Origin: Tricholomella constricta | Lineage: Eukaryota; Basidiomycota; Agaricomycetes; Agaricales; Lyophyllaceae | Direction of reading: 5' to 3' | NCBI GenBank assembly: GCA_013368375.1 | Contig: JAACJP010000067.1 | Coordinates: 56,171 to 120,170, forward strand | Length of the DNA stretch: 64,000 nt | Shown here: positions 1 to 11,900 of the stretch, piece by piece | Layout of the letters: each line of letters starts with the position of its first letter | Position numbering within the stretch: position 1 is the first letter of the stretch | Made by a program: the position numbers and the translations under genes | Notes under the pieces: model-generated | The model's database searches: none | Seen by the model: the letters and a program-made list of their open reading frames with translations, nothing else | What the model was told of the DNA's origin: nothing

Positions 1-310
1 GTGGACGTCTGAACAGGCTCAATTAGCAAAGTGTCCTACATGATCGCGGAGCTGCTCAGGTGCAAACAAGCTCAAAAGTTAGAATGAGTACGTGGCTAGC
101 AGTGAGTCTTGGCAAGTACACTTTATGCACAGAGTCATGACAATGAAGCAGGCTGATGCACATGGAGTACCCGCACCTTGAGTGCATGAAGAATAATGCG
201 GAGGCGCCAGGAAAATTCTCCCCATGTAAAGTACAATATCACACAAGGCAGAGATATTAAATGTACTAAGCGTGCAGGTGGATATAGGTTTCGCTGGCAT
301 TTGGGCAACT
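1..310. other. No gene seen
   Basis: Only short frames without family resemblance occur here. I see no splice-supported gene, tRNA or repeat end. Confidence 0.5.
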
Positions 311-358
311 GTTCCGCTCCGAAAGTAGAGAGCTAGCTCTCTACTTTCGGAGCGGAAC
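311..358. repeat. Perfect 48-bp palindrome
   Basis: Two 24-base arms (311-334 and 335-358) are exact reverse complements with no spacer, centred on AGCTAGCT. The first bases outside (310 and 359) do not pair, so the palindrome ends there. It lies about 330 bases upstream of the first orphan-family reading frame. As DNA it could extrude a cruciform and as RNA it would form one uninterrupted hairpin. It is not flanked by a recognisable target duplication, so a foldback element is possible but unproven. Confidence 0.9.
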
Positions 359-642
359 TACGCACGTGGAAGTCATGACCTAATTCAGCAGCCCGCCCTC
401 AGGGTGAATTTTTTTCTTCACCAGGCTCCGTGCGCGAAAGTCCTCGAACCGAATTGTGCCAGAGTTGGCCGTTTCCAACCACTCTCAAAGCAAGATCCCC
501 CTGTGCGATCCCTCGATCCTTCGATCTGGTGTGGGATCGCTTTACGGTTGCTTTACATCCCGATTGTAAAGCGTTCGAAATAACTGTACTTATCCTAATA
601 TCCATACACCATCTTTACTTGACATTCTGTTTCTGATGTAGG

Positions 643-1140
643 TTGGCAAACACCGTTTATCGCCCCATTACTCACATCTGCCACAGGAGTAGCTGCGAAC
701 AGCCAACTGCGTTTCAACATCCCACACCTCCTCCAGTCTGTACTACACGTGCCAATGCCGTTCCTGGAGCGCCACCCGTGCCGCTTCAAGTCTTCGGCTG
801 GAGCTTCAATATATCAGACGACGTGATCAAATGGGCGAACGACCACGACTTTGAACCTGGTATGGACGAGTATTACAGAGAACAACTCGCAAGGTCGGAG
901 ATCCGAACAAGGCTTCCTTTCGGCTGCCGAGCAGTCGCTCAAGTCCATGATAAAGCCAGCCCCAACGATATCGTTGGTGCTAAACGTTACTGTTTCGTTA
1001 TCACTTCGAATAAATCACGGGAGGACATAAACCGAGCGTTTGATATGACAATCATCAACCAGTTCCGCGCTGTCCTGGGCCCGGATGCACAACTTGGATG
1101 GCACAAATATCGCTATCGTGATGACGATTCAGGTATTTGA
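643..1140 (+). CDS. Orphan family protein, copy 1 (last large exon)
   Basis: This is the first of seven homologous frames in the window and I recognise no known domain. The conserved core reads GWSFNIxDDxxKWANDHDFE, then RLPFGYR, KRYCFVIT, DRAFDMT and QFRAVLGPDAQL. The frame has no ATG before the middle of the protein. In all copies agreement in frame begins just after a CACAG (here 686), so the exon probably starts at 687 after a short intron and an upstream exon holds the start. The C-terminus ends DDSGI, shared with copies 2 and 5. A probable intron (GTAAGG... to TTCTAG) follows the stop. Its 3' flank is shared with copy 7. Confidence 0.6.
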   Translation: MANTVYRPITHICHRSSCEQPTAFQHPTPPPVCTTRANAVPGAPPVPLQVFGWSFNISDDVIKWANDHDFEPGMDEYYREQLARSEIRTRLPFGCRAVAQVHDKASPNDIVGAKRYCFVITSNKSREDINRAFDMTIINQFRAVLGPDAQLGWHKYRYRDDDSGI

Positions 1141-2700
1141 CGTGCAGGGTAAGGTAAATTCAACTACTTGACGCGCTATTTTACTGATTCATTCTAGTTT
1201 GTCTGTTACTGCGAAATTCGGGTTTATGGTTCCATTGCGCTTTCATGATGCCACACATGTACAAGTACTTATATTGAGAAATACAGTTGATAACGGCGAC
1301 CTTGCCAATTTCCATTGTTAGAGGTAGAGCGTCAGCTGAAGGGTTCCTGAGTCGTGACCTGGAGAACTGATGTCAGGATAGATGAAATCTTCGTCGACGG
1401 TCGTCGCGGACGCTGGAACGAAGGTTAACGCTGTTGTTAGTCTGTTGACCTTTTTCGCAACACGTAGACTTTTTCTTCTATTCATTTGGCCAATCCGAAA
1501 TTGCAATATATCCGAGTCGGGCACATGTAGGATTATCGCTACAGAACAAAGAGAGAGAACGGAAGCATGGAAGTGCACTGTGGTTTGTGTACCGCTCACG
1601 ATCATACTGGGTCGGAAGAATGGACATGTGAACCGCCACAAGCGAGGAAAAGGCATTGAGGCCCACTCAACATTTGTTTGATCTGGGGCACAACACGGTG
1701 ACTGAGATGCAAGACCGAGAACAGACAGCAGTCAACGAATCCGATGTGGCAAGCGCAGTACAGAAAATCGACCCCTTGCCTACCACCGAGAGACGAGTGA
1801 GATGATATTTGTATAATCACGTAGTTGTAACAGACATCCGCGCTTCAACAGAAACTCAGTACCTTATAAAATCGGCCGCGATCCTTCGAAAGAGGCTCGG
1901 GTGACTCGATACTATGTATCACCAGAACACTTGATGTCCTACACCCCCAGCCCTGTGGGCTCCGACGGCGCAGCCGGTCTGCAAACTGGTGACAATAGGC
2001 GAAGGGCTGCGCACTTCAATATGATGAGTACCCTGGGCGGGCAGGGAGACGTTCCCAGCATTTGGGGCCACAGCTCAGGTCCTTCGGCTGTTCGCATCAA
2101 GGCCGCTCCTCTCTCGGTTAACGGAAGAAATTACAGCGACACTGACGGGAAGGTCACATTCAGTATCAATCGGTTAGATGCAGTTTCCATTGCACGCGGA
2201 AACGAGAAACGTGAACAGGACGATGAAGGGTATGGGGAAAGGGGAAATTGGGTAGGAAGGAGACGCGAGATTAAGGTGATTGAAAACAGTACAGTATGTT
2301 TTTACACCATCGCGCTGTCGTAATTTTTCTGCCACTGTTCGTCTGCGCACGTGCAAGAGGCCCAGTTAAATTTGAATTTGAATTTGAATTACTGGAAGGC
2401 GCACCGTAGGTCCCGTACAACTGCGTCATCTGCCTGCTCTCGTGGTCCCCGCGGAAGGTGTCACTTGAGGATAATCAAGAAGCAAGAGGGTAAGGATGGG
2501 AGGCAGGGATTGATGGTAATAGTGAGTGCGAGCGTGCCTTCAGCGCGAAAAGCAGCGAGATCGTCTCGAGGCCATGGTGCCCATGGCCCACAAATTCACC
2601 CTAGATATACGAAAGAAGGAAGGAAAGAAAGGCAGCGTCAGCATCAGTTCCATGCATTGTCATTTCCCGCACCATCTTTGGTCCCCATACCTCCACTCCT
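1141..2700. repeat. Downstream block shared with 26875-28262
   Basis: Stretches such as the one around 1330-1385, 1900-2060 and 2120-2240 recur in the same order at 27060-27125, 27500-27650 and 27720-27830. Similarity continues to about 2640 and 28260, where both end near GAAA-rich runs. The frames at 1318-1681 and 1901-2323 are not preserved between the two copies because of indels, so I do not call genes here. The block is best read as part of one duplication that also includes orphan-family copies 1 and 7. Confidence 0.75.
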
Positions 2701-2806
2701 TCCCTCATTCCCCACACACCCTTTACCGCTCACCCCGCTCCATCTGAACCCACACCAACACGTACCCCCACACCGCCACACGCACGCACGCAAAACATGC
2801 ACTCAC

Positions 2807-3046
2807 CATAAAAATACAGCTCGTCCCAGGCATCCCTCCCTTCCTCAACAGATCCTTCAGATCCCAAAACTGGCCATGTATGTCCCCGCACACGGTGGCG
2901 GGCGACGCGACGGGCTGGATGTTGGTCTCCTCGACGAGCAGCGCGTGCACGCGCTCGCACAGGCTTTTCATGTCGCCTCGGGCAGGTGCTGGCATGCCAG
3001 GAGCGTCGTTATGTATGAGTCTAGAGTCGCGACTCGCGAGGCGCAT
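2807..3046 (-). pseudogene. PPP-family serine/threonine phosphatase fragment (PP2A/Sit4-like)
   Basis: The minus strand encodes a stretch typical of the N-terminal third of PP2A/PP6/Sit4 catalytic subunits: [18 protein letters not shown], then [13 protein letters not shown] with the metal-binding GDxHG motif, ending CIFM at a good splice donor (GTGAGT, 2801-2806 on the plus strand). In the family the next residues form the second metal motif GDFVDRG. I find no following exon below 2800; that DNA is the duplicated block. The piece therefore looks like a 5' remnant of a phosphatase gene rather than a working enzyme. The start at about 3046 is uncertain. Confidence 0.6.
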
Positions 3047-3200
3047 CGTGGGTCGTGGGCGATCTCGTGCGTCGCGGAATGGTCTTTGCTCGTGTGGGTT
3101 TTGGGGGCGGTTGTGGTGTTGCGGTTGGTGTTGGTGTTGCGCGCGTGCTGTGGCGTGTGCGGTTTTGATGGCAAAAGGCGAAAAGTAAGACCTAGGTGAG

Positions 3201-3521
3201 CGGGTCGGCCTGGTGAAGTTGGAGGAAGTGGAAAGGGCTGAACGCTCAGCGCTCAGCGCTGAGGCCTGATGCCTGAGGAGGCAGGAGACGGGATCTTATC
3301 AGCACGCCGCGTGTCAGTGATTTGAGTTCGTTCAGCAAGGTATAATAAAAATTGTTAATATTGAATGCGTATGGACCATCCTTGTCTGCAATATTCACAT
3401 GCTGATACCTTGTCTTTGACTGTGCTCTTCATCATCATTTGACGACTGCGCCCATAGCTTCCGAGGAGTGTTCTTCGTATATATATGGTCCATTGTGCCA
3501 CAAATTACATGTGTTTTGAGC
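3201..3521. other. Upstream region of the P450 gene
   Basis: AT-richer spacer with no coding signal. It probably holds the promoter and 5' leader of the P450 gene that starts at 3522; no unambiguous TATA box was picked out. Confidence 0.4.
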
Positions 3522-6047
3522 ATGTCTCCCACTCTGTACTCTCGGCTACTCAGTGTCGCGCCTAAATGTGCGGGTCGCGTTCTATCTGACTATCGTTCCA
3601 TAATCTTAGTCTCTTTGGTATTCCTCGGTGCGTCAAATCAATCAACCACGTACGACGACGAAACTAACCTACCTCTTTCATTTCTCAAGAATAATAACGT
3701 TTCTAGTTTTATACCAGCTGATCCTTTATCCATACTTCCTCTCTCCACTTCGTTATATCCCAGGTCCTCCGCTGGGCCACCCCGTCTACGGGCAGTTCCC
3801 AACGATCATCAAAGGCGAAGCAGGGATCATCCAGCGCGAATGGGCCAAGAAACACGGATCCGTCGTTCGTGCGGTCGGGCCCATAGGAATCGAGAGGTTG
3901 ATGTTCACGAAACCAGATGCCCTCCACAAGATCCTAGTTAGTGACTGGGTCGATTACCCGAGGGTAGGTTCTCGATACAGTATATTCGTGCATTTCTGTG
4001 GTCTTACGTGTGCATGTGTGGCATATGGATAGCCCGGGTTTATGAGAGACATATTGGGATTGACGGCTGGTTATGGACTCCTCACCGTCAGTGGAAATGA
4101 ACACAAGCAAATGCGCAAATTCATGAATCCGGCATTTTCGATTCCTAGTCTTATGGCTCGTGAGTCGTTGAAGTTTTTATCTCTTCTCTCATTAACTTCT
4201 GGTGCCCAGAGACGGACATGTATTACAATTCCATCGAGAGGTTTGTCCCCCGAGACCCTTCCTTTCTATCCTATACTGACTATAGGCAGTTTAATCGAAA
4301 TTCTGCAAACACAGATTGATACCGAGGAAAAGCCAGAAGCCGGAAAAGAGTTCTTGATGTATGAGTGGAGTGCGCATTATATATCCTGGCTTTGATCAAC
4401 TGAAAGATATCTCACATTGAATTCTGACAGCGAGTAAAGTAACGCTCGACATTATCTGCGAGACCGCGTTCGGTTACAAGACAAATTCCCTCCATAATCC
4501 TCACAACGAGCTGGCTGATGCATACGAAAGGCTCCTCAGTATGCAGAATGGTGACAATCCCCTGCTTGATTGTGTGGCAAATCTAGATCTGAGCTCATGT
4601 TCGACGTTAGGCCCGAACCTCGCACGTTTCATTGCGCTCATGGTCATTCCCGGTGTTCCTCGGCTCTTGGCGTCTGACTGGGCCTATCGACACCGTCACT
4701 GGTTTTCCCGCTTCCAAAACCTAGGTGCGCGCGTTAGTGCTGGAAATTGATGGGATAACTAATTAATGAGCACGAAATTCCGAAGCCTAAGCTGCCATAC
4801 TCGTCGATTCAATGCACAGAATCAAGCAAGTATCTGCGGGCATACTCGCAGAGAAGATGCGCGATTCCGCCGTTGCAGCGTCCGACACCGAAGCGAAGCG
4901 GGACATTATGAGTCTCCTTGTCCGAGCTCGAAAGGCTGATACGGAGAAGGACAAGGGAGCGTATACCTTGAGTGACAACGCCATGATGGAACAAGTGGTT
5001 CGTCAATCTTCCTTTTGTTGTTCTCCGTTTACAAGCCCGACGATCTTGCTAAACCCGTTCTTAAAGTTGACGTTCTTGGGCGCAGGTCACGAAACGACTG
5101 CGTCAGGCCTAGCCTGGGTGAGCTGGAACATCCGAATGTCCTCTGATCAGACTGAGTGACTTACACGCGGGTGGTTATTCAGACACTCTGGCTTCTGGCG
5201 AACGATCAAGAGAGTCAAGCCCGCCTTCGCGACGAAGTCACTCCTCTTCTGGCCGACAATCCCCGTCCCGATTATCGCAGTATCAAGGACCTCCAGTGGC
5301 TGGACTGCGTAGTGTAAGCTCCTTTACTTCCTCTTTACGTTCCGGCCATTTTTAAAGCTACTCGACAGGATGGAGAGCTTACGGGTATTGCCTCCTGTCC
5401 CGATGACCTTCCGTAGGGCAGCGAAGACCGATTATATCGATGGCGTGTTGGTACCCAAAGGAACTATCTTCTACATACCGGTTTGTCTTTTGCCTTGTAT
5501 GTTTCGCGAACGTTTCGTCGTTGATCTGGATGGTGCCAGATTCGGGTCGTGAACACGTCGAAGGATTTGTGGGGGAAAGATGCAGAAGAGTATGTTGTTC
5601 TTCCGGTTTTGGAATATTCTAAAGGCAACTGAAATATGATTATAGATTCAGACCAAGCCGCTGGCTGGACCTTCCAAAGATGTACAGCCCTTCGTCCTCC
5701 CATATGTCCTTTATCGCCGGCCCACATGCATGCATCGGAAAAACAATGGCGATCATAGAAATGAAGGCTGTCCTTGCGTGAGTGATTTCAGCGCTACAAG
5801 TACTTACTACCTAAAGTCATTGCGTTAACTCTAACGCTTTTCTTGCTGCAGGTCTTTGATTGCGAAGTTCGAATTTGAGCCTGCGTATGCGGGACAAGTG
5901 GCCCAGCCCACAGCAGCTGTGACGATGAGTGCGTGCTTCTCTTTTTCCGATATTACTTGAAGTCATCAGCACGCTCATGTCTCATCTGAAGAGCCAAAGG
6001 ATAACATGCCTCTTCGTGTTCGACGGGTCTCGCGCAAGACGGCTTAG
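3522..6047 (+). CDS. Cytochrome P450 monooxygenase
   Basis: Haem-thiolate monooxygenase, presumably anchored in the ER membrane and partnered by P450 reductase; the substrate cannot be told. The start ATG at 3522 is chosen because a 79-base intron (3628-3706, GTGCGT to TCTAG) joins it in phase to the next exon and gives an N-terminal hydrophobic anchor followed by the proline hinge YIPGPPLGH. Later exons show the I-helix oxygen-binding GAGHETTASG (about 5080-5115), the K-helix ESLR (about 5373), the PERF-region FRPSRWLD and the haem loop FIAGPHACIG (about 5704-5733) with its cysteine ligand. About ten short introns interrupt it. The ending is ...RVSRKTA with TAG at 6045-6047. All key motifs are present, so it looks functional. 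It sits between copies 1 and 2 of the orphan family. Confidence 0.9.
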
Positions 6048-6256
6048 AGGTTACATAAAGTGTGGCGTATTGCGACAAGTATTTGATCTCCGCGGCCGAT
6101 CTATGTTCTGCTTGTTATCAGAGCTTACAGATTGTAAAGTGTAATTAGTATCATTGTTTTGTAGAACTTTTCATATACTGCTGTTGCTCGAGCACGTATC
6201 TCGGTTGCAATGGACGTTGCCGGCTGCCAACCACCTAGTACGTACAAACCCGTTGC

Positions 6257-6820
6257 TTGGTTCTATTTGCCATTTGGTTGACTTCAACGCACGCGACCTA
6301 TCCAAACGCCCATCCGAATGTATGTGGGCAGACACCGTTCATCGCTCCCATTACTCACATTCGCCACAGGGGTAACCGCGAACAGCCAACATTTCAACAT
6401 CCTATACCTCCACCGGTCTGCACTACACGTGCCAATGCTGTTCCTGGAGTGCCACCCGTGCCACTTCAAGTCTTCGGCTGGAGCTTCGATATACAAAACG
6501 ACGTGATCAAATGGGCGAACGACCACGACTTTGAACCTGGTATGGACGAGTATTTCAGAGAACAACTCGCAAGGTCGGAGATCCGAACAAGGTTGCCTTT
6601 CGGCTATCGAGCAGTCGCTCAAGTCCATGATGCAGCCAGCCCCAACAACATCATTGGTGCTAAACGCTACTGTTTCGTTATCGGTTCGAATAAATCACAG
6701 GAGGATATAGATCTAGCGTTTGATATGACAATTATCAACCAGTTCCGCGCTGTCCTGGGCCCGGATGCACAACTTCAATGGCACAAATATCGCTATCGTG
6801 CTGACGATTCAGGTATTTGA
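6257..6820 (+). CDS. Orphan family protein, copy 2 (last large exon)
   Basis: Same family as copy 1, with GWSFDIQNDVIKWANDHDFE, RLPFGYR, KRYCFVIG and the DDSGI ending. The probable acceptor is CACAG at 6365-6369, so the exon likely starts at 6370; the frame upstream of that point is not conserved between copies. A 3' intron (GTAAGG to ATTCTAG, about 6829-6878) follows the stop. The upstream flank (about 6240-6310) recurs before copies 3-7, showing that regulatory sequence was duplicated together with the coding part. Function unknown. Confidence 0.6.
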   Translation: MVLFAIWLTSTHATYPNAHPNVCGQTPFIAPITHIRHRGNREQPTFQHPIPPPVCTTRANAVPGVPPVPLQVFGWSFDIQNDVIKWANDHDFEPGMDEYFREQLARSEIRTRLPFGYRAVAQVHDAASPNNIIGAKRYCFVIGSNKSQEDIDLAFDMTIINQFRAVLGPDAQLQWHKYRYRADDSGI

Positions 6821-7010
6821 GGTGCAGGGTAAGGTATATTCAACTACTTGACGCGCTATCTCACTGATTTATTCTAGTTTGCCTGTCACTGCGGGACCCG
6901 GGGATTCAATTCCTTTACGTTCGCATATCTTGAAGTACTTATAACATTGAGCAGCGCAATTGATACCAGCGACCTTGTAAGTTTTCAATCCGATTCGTCG
7001 GGGTCTGGAT

Positions 7011-7304
7011 TTACCCACATACAGATGGTAGCTCTTCGATTTTCTTGCTATGGACATCGGCGTGCACGCTCGCCGTCGCAACGCAACGCCTGGTCCGCGC
7101 GAACGACGTTATCTTGGGTGGGTTGGTATGTGGACGAGGCGGAAGTTCATCGCGCGACTTACGTTTATACTCGCTACGACGGGATCGAGGCAAGCTCTGG
7201 CGTTCGTTACTACGGCTCATCCCATTTTCATGGCCTCCATTGTCCCCTGGTCCATTGCCAGCTCCTGGAATACCCGAACTTGATCGGCGAATATCGTTCA
7301 TTAC
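7011..7304 (-). CDS. Possible antisense reading frame in the unit tail
   Basis: On the minus strand a frame starting MNDIRRSSSG and ending KKIEELPSVCG is kept in the next unit (8345-8592), where the two differ mainly by substitutions and one in-frame codon insertion. The tails of later units (about 22700, 24050 and 25800) are more eroded. It faces the orphan-family frame tail to tail. A plus-strand frame (7045-7314) overlaps it, so conservation may merely reflect recent duplication. No family recognised; low confidence that it is a gene. Confidence 0.2.
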   Translation of the reverse strand, partial: VMNDIRRSSSGIPGAGNGPGDNGGHENGMSRSNERQSLPRSRRSEYKRKSRDELPPRPHTNPPKITSFARTRRCVATASVHADVHSKKIEELPSVCG

Positions 7305-7636
7305 TGCATCCTGAGTTGTTGGACTTGAGTAGACCAAATTTATTAGTAACTTGTTCAACGGTTATTATCTACATCAACCTGGAAGACGTGCAGCACAGCA
7401 GCAATTGCCCAACTTTTCGCAGACTCGACGCGGGTGACGACGATGTTTCTCGAAGTTTTGAAGTTAGCTTCACGCAGAATCGTTTCACTTTTGAGAGCTT
7501 AATTATAAGACTTTTTGAACGACGCTTCTCCTCGGATTAGATCTAAAGTGACTGTTGCTTGGGTCTATTTACCACCTGGTTGACTTTCGTACATAGTAAA
7601 GCACGACCTATCCAAACACTCAACTTCACTTGACAT

Positions 7637-8140
7637 TTGGTTTACGATGTAGGTTGGCAGAAACCGTTTACTGCCCCATTACTCACATTCCACAGGAGTC
7701 GTCGCGAACAGCCAATTGCGTTTCAACACCCCATACCTCCGCCAGTCCGTGTTAAACGTGCCGATGCTGTTCCTGGAGTGCCACGCGTGAAATTTCAAGT
7801 CTTCGGCTGGAGCTTCAATATACCAGACGACCTGGTCAAATGGGCGAACGACCACGACTTTGAACCTGGTATGGACGATCATTACAGACAAGAACTCGCG
7901 AAAAACGAGATCCTGCACAGGCTTCCTTTCGGCTACCGAACAAAAGCTTATGTACATGATGCAGCCAGCCCCACCACTATCGTTGGTGCTAAAAGATACT
8001 GTTTCGTTATCACTACGAATAATTCACAGGAGGACATAGACCGAGCGTTTGATATGACAGTCATTAACCAGTTCCGCGCTGTCCTGGGCCCGGATGCACA
8101 GCTTCAATGGCACAGATTTCGCTATTGTTCTCGCAAGTAG
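7637..8140 (+). CDS. Orphan family protein, copy 3 (last large exon)
   Basis: Nearly identical to copy 4 (21965-22468), differing only at the C-terminus (AQLQWHRFRYCSRK against AHLEWHRFRYCSRR). The core is conserved: GWSFNIPDDLVKWANDHDFE, HRLPFGYR, KRYCFVITTNNSQEDIDRAF and QFRAVLGPDA. The frame opens with TTG, not ATG. The likely exon start is 7696, after the acceptor CACAG (7691-7695). The near identity to copy 4 implies a recent duplication or conversion. The unit containing this copy was later split by the KDZ element at 8593. Confidence 0.6.
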   Translation: MVYDVGWQKPFTAPLLTFHRSRREQPIAFQHPIPPPVRVKRADAVPGVPRVKFQVFGWSFNIPDDLVKWANDHDFEPGMDDHYRQELAKNEILHRLPFGYRTKAYVHDAASPTTIVGAKRYCFVITTNNSQEDIDRAFDMTVINQFRAVLGPDAQLQWHRFRYCSRK

Positions 8141-8611
8141 GGTCATAGAGGCAAAGTGTAAGCCTGCAGATTTGACTTCTTGACGCTGCATTTGTTGATG
8201 ATTATCTTAGTTTGCCTGTTACTGCGAGACCCGGGGATTCAATTCCATTGCGCTTTCATATCTAGAAGTACTGATAACATTGAGCAATGCACTTGATACT
8301 AGCAAACATGTAAGTCTTCAATCGGATTCATCGGGGTCTGGATTTCACCCACATACAGATGGTAGCTCTTCGATTTTCTTGCTATGGACACCGGCGTGCA
8401 TGTTCGTCGTCGCCACGCAACGCCTGGTCCGCGCGAACGACATTCTCTTCGGTGGGCTGGTATGTGGACGAGACGGAACTTGTTCATTGCGCGACTTACG
8501 TTTATACTCGCTACGACGGGATCGAGGCAAGCTCTGGCGTTCGTTACCACGGCTCATCCCATTTCTATGGCCTCCATTGTCCCCTAGTCCATCACCTGAT
8601 GCTGGCACCCT

Positions 8612-8709
8612 TTTGCAAAGTATACTGTAGTTACAGTCGACGTGCTTTGCAAAACTGCCTGATAGCTATAGGTCTGCAGTTTGCAAAGTGCAGTCCTGTA
8701 CTTTGCAAA
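8612..8709. repeat. Left subterminal TTTGCAAA cluster
   Basis: The near-palindromic octamer TTTGCAAA occurs at 8612-8619, 8646-8653, 8680-8687 and 8702-8709, spaced about 20-35 bases. Such clusters just inside transposon ends are usually transposase binding sites; that role is inferred. Confidence 0.75.
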
Positions 8710-8938
8710 CTCGTCTGTAACTGAATGATGCCACGCTTGGCCTTCCCGCCATGCTTGTCCTCCCCGCCACTGTGCTCACTCTGAACTGCACTGCTCAAGG
8801 CCCGCCCGCCCGCCCCCGCCCCCCTCGCCTCCTTGGCTCCCCGCCTTTGCGCACTGACCATTCTCGATATGGATACCAACATTAATATTTAAATTCAATT
8901 CATTTCCCGATTTTTACGTTGCCAATAAAAAATATCCA

Positions 8939-11900
8939 TTATTCGCCATCGTCGTGTCCGTTGAGCTCGGGGGGTATGACATCTACTATGTCTAGGCCTA
9001 ACGCTACGTATTGGGGTACAAACCGCCAGATATGCTGACAATGGGCCCTCATCCTGTGGTACTGTGATGCTTGACGAGCGGCATACGCTCTGAGGGCCTC
9101 AACCGATGCACTATCCTTCGACACGAAACACATCGCTGCCGGCCGCCGATCCCATTTGATAGCCATCGACTCGAAAAACTGGAGCACACGACGCATCTCC
9201 TCGAGTAAAAGCTGGACTTCCTCCGACCAACGATCAGCCCTTGCCTTGCTCTTGCAGAACTCGATACGTAGTGCTAAAAACAACCAATTACTTCAGGATA
9301 GAGACAATAAAAGATGAAATGAGATAACAAACCGTCTTTCATGCCTTGATTGTTGGCCAGTTGTGAACCATCCCCCAATCGTGACCAGATCCAGGAAACG
9401 CTGCGACGCCCCTCTGACTGACTACCATCCCCCGAGAGCTGTGAGATGTCAGCCTCTGCAAGCGCGGGGAAAGAGACCTCCCAGCTGGCCGTGCCGGAAA
9501 GTATCCCTGCGAGATGTCCCAGAGCCACCCTCGCCACTCGATACTTCGACGAAGCCGCCTTGATCTTGACCTTGACGCGATCAATGATGTTTCGAGACCG
9601 GGTGTTATGGTGCTGCCCGCGCTGGAAGCGGTCCTTGTCAATGTAAAGATAGGCTTGCAGGCGTAGCCCTTCTCGCAGTTCGTCAAGTGCATCATTGGCC
9701 TGGGATTTGCGAAGCCTCCACTCCATCTCCTGTAGACGCACGTCGCAAGGGAGTTGGTGCTTCAATGAGGAGGGGAGCATTAGCGGAACCTTCTCCGCCA
9801 TCTCGTCCTGATCACTGGTATTTTTGGAGCAATGTAAGGACAGCGCCGGCATGTAGAGGTGCTGGATCTCAATCCAAGCGTCGATTTTGCGGCGGAGAAC
9901 ATTTCGTCGAACCTGTATTCGCGTGTTCTGGTAGTCAGTCGAGTGGCTCGTTAATTCACCCGCGTCAATACCGAGACGACGCCTTGAGAATGGTAAGTCA
10001 AGGCGAACTCTGCTCAAGTCGTGAAGAGACACGTACTGATGCTCCTCAAGGTCAAGCCCCATTGTCATAAGCTGGCTTGCTGACACAGTCTCGTGAAGGA
10101 TGTATGCGTTTCCGTGGGCCAGATCTTTGGCGTCCTGAACAGCTAGCTCGCGTCGTACGGAATCCAGAGTGAGAGCTAACGAACGAAATTTCAGAAGAGG
10201 ACATAAGGAAAGCTGTATGCGGTACTCACATTTGAAACGGGATTCGAAAGGATTTGGCTTACTGTGGTCCTGGAGCCATTCCTCCAATTCAATTTTCCAT
10301 GCCCCGACTTCACTTTCGCCAGCCTCGTCTAATCCCTGCTCCAATTGATGGTATCGAAAGACTTGTTCGCTTCGCTCGGCGACGGCATTCTGGATCTTCC
10401 GTAGCAATGAAACGCCTGAGGATTTGTTAGTTGTTAAGAGGTTGCTTAGGTAGCTATGTGTGCGTACCCATGAGTGTGGTCTTCTTCCAGTTCCAGTCAC
10501 CGAAATGATCATCGAGGGTGTCTTGACGAGAGCCAGGGCCCATTTCACGCGTACTTGTGGCAACTGGGTTGATATGCGACCAGCCACGTTCTGGGGCCTC
10601 ACCGTCCGTTCGTCCAACGCCCCAATTGTAGTTGAAGGAGAAGACCGTTTGGCAGGCCATGACGTGAGCAGGAAGATGAAATTTCGGAACGAGGAAAACT
10701 ATATGCTGCCGCCCCTCCGCATCCAGGTGAAGGCGTTTCGGGTATTTCTCCATGCGCTTCCAGATATGTATGCTCCACTGGCAAGCAATATCGTATGATA
10801 CAACTAGCTCGATAGAGTTGGAGGATGACTCGGAGGGTGAGAGGTGGGAAAGGCTAGAAAAGAACAGATAATCCATGTTCACATACCTATTGAATGGCGT
10901 CAGCGTCATGAACGAAGAAAACAGCTCAAAGAATGCACATACCGCTCTGATCGCTGAAGATCACCCACTGATTGGGGCCGCTTCACATCATGACGAGCAC
11001 AGTCAATCGTACCAACGCCAGTTGCAGCGAGGCCTTTTGCTGAGCGTTCAGCGTCGACAGCTTTGTGATTGGAGCAAGTAGAGGGCTGGAATATTGGTAT
11101 CAGTAATCAGAGTTGAGAGGGTACGTGAAACAACTCACGTCTTGAATCACGAGCGTACCAAATGCGTTGAGAAAGTTGATGAATTCATCCCTCTTGACAA
11201 AATATGACATGCCGTCACCCAAGGCAGGATCAACGATGCTGTTGGATACATGTTTCCTCTTCAGGCGAAAGTTGGCATCGATTCCAAGGAATAAGCGGTA
11301 AATCCACCTGAGTAGGGTGTTAGTATAAAATGACACTACGAACAGGTACACACCGCTTCTCTGGTGGCTCATTCTGCCATCCTGAAGGGAGATTGAGACC
11401 AGGCTGAGGACACGCTGGGCAGAGAACTGCCAACTCTCCAGCTGCTGTCCCTGCAGCACCAGCGGGATCGTGACCTCGCCCCGAACGCTTCAGCATCTTG
11501 ATATGCCGGTACTCCCGAACCATGCGCATGAACGCTGAATAACGATCCTATACAAGAACATTAGCTATTAGAATTACTGGTGAAAATGGTCCAACAGACC
11601 TTGATTTTTACGATGCCAGTATTGTCCGAAAGTCGAGTGAGTGCATGGTAGAATTCAAAGCACGATGCCTTCGACTCGAAGGTCAATAGATGAAAATGCT
11701 TCAAAACTGCAAAGGTGGCAGCGGACTTGGGCTGGGAGACAGTTGCCGGATACCAACGATGACGAAGCAGCTGGACAAAGGAGAGCTGGGCCGTCTCACA
11801 ATTGCAGAAGTCAACGGCTACTTCATGTACCCCATTGACATGCACAATAACAAAATCGTCGCCGTAGGCGACCTTCGGATTGGAGCAACTCTCGCCCACC

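Noticed and set aside
2351..3199. Long plus-strand frame (282 codons)
   Set aside because: It crosses duplicated non-coding DNA and runs antisense to the phosphatase fragment; composition is not protein-like.
9687..10070. Plus frames opposite the KDZ transposase
   Set aside because: Shadow frames of the well-supported minus-strand transposase.
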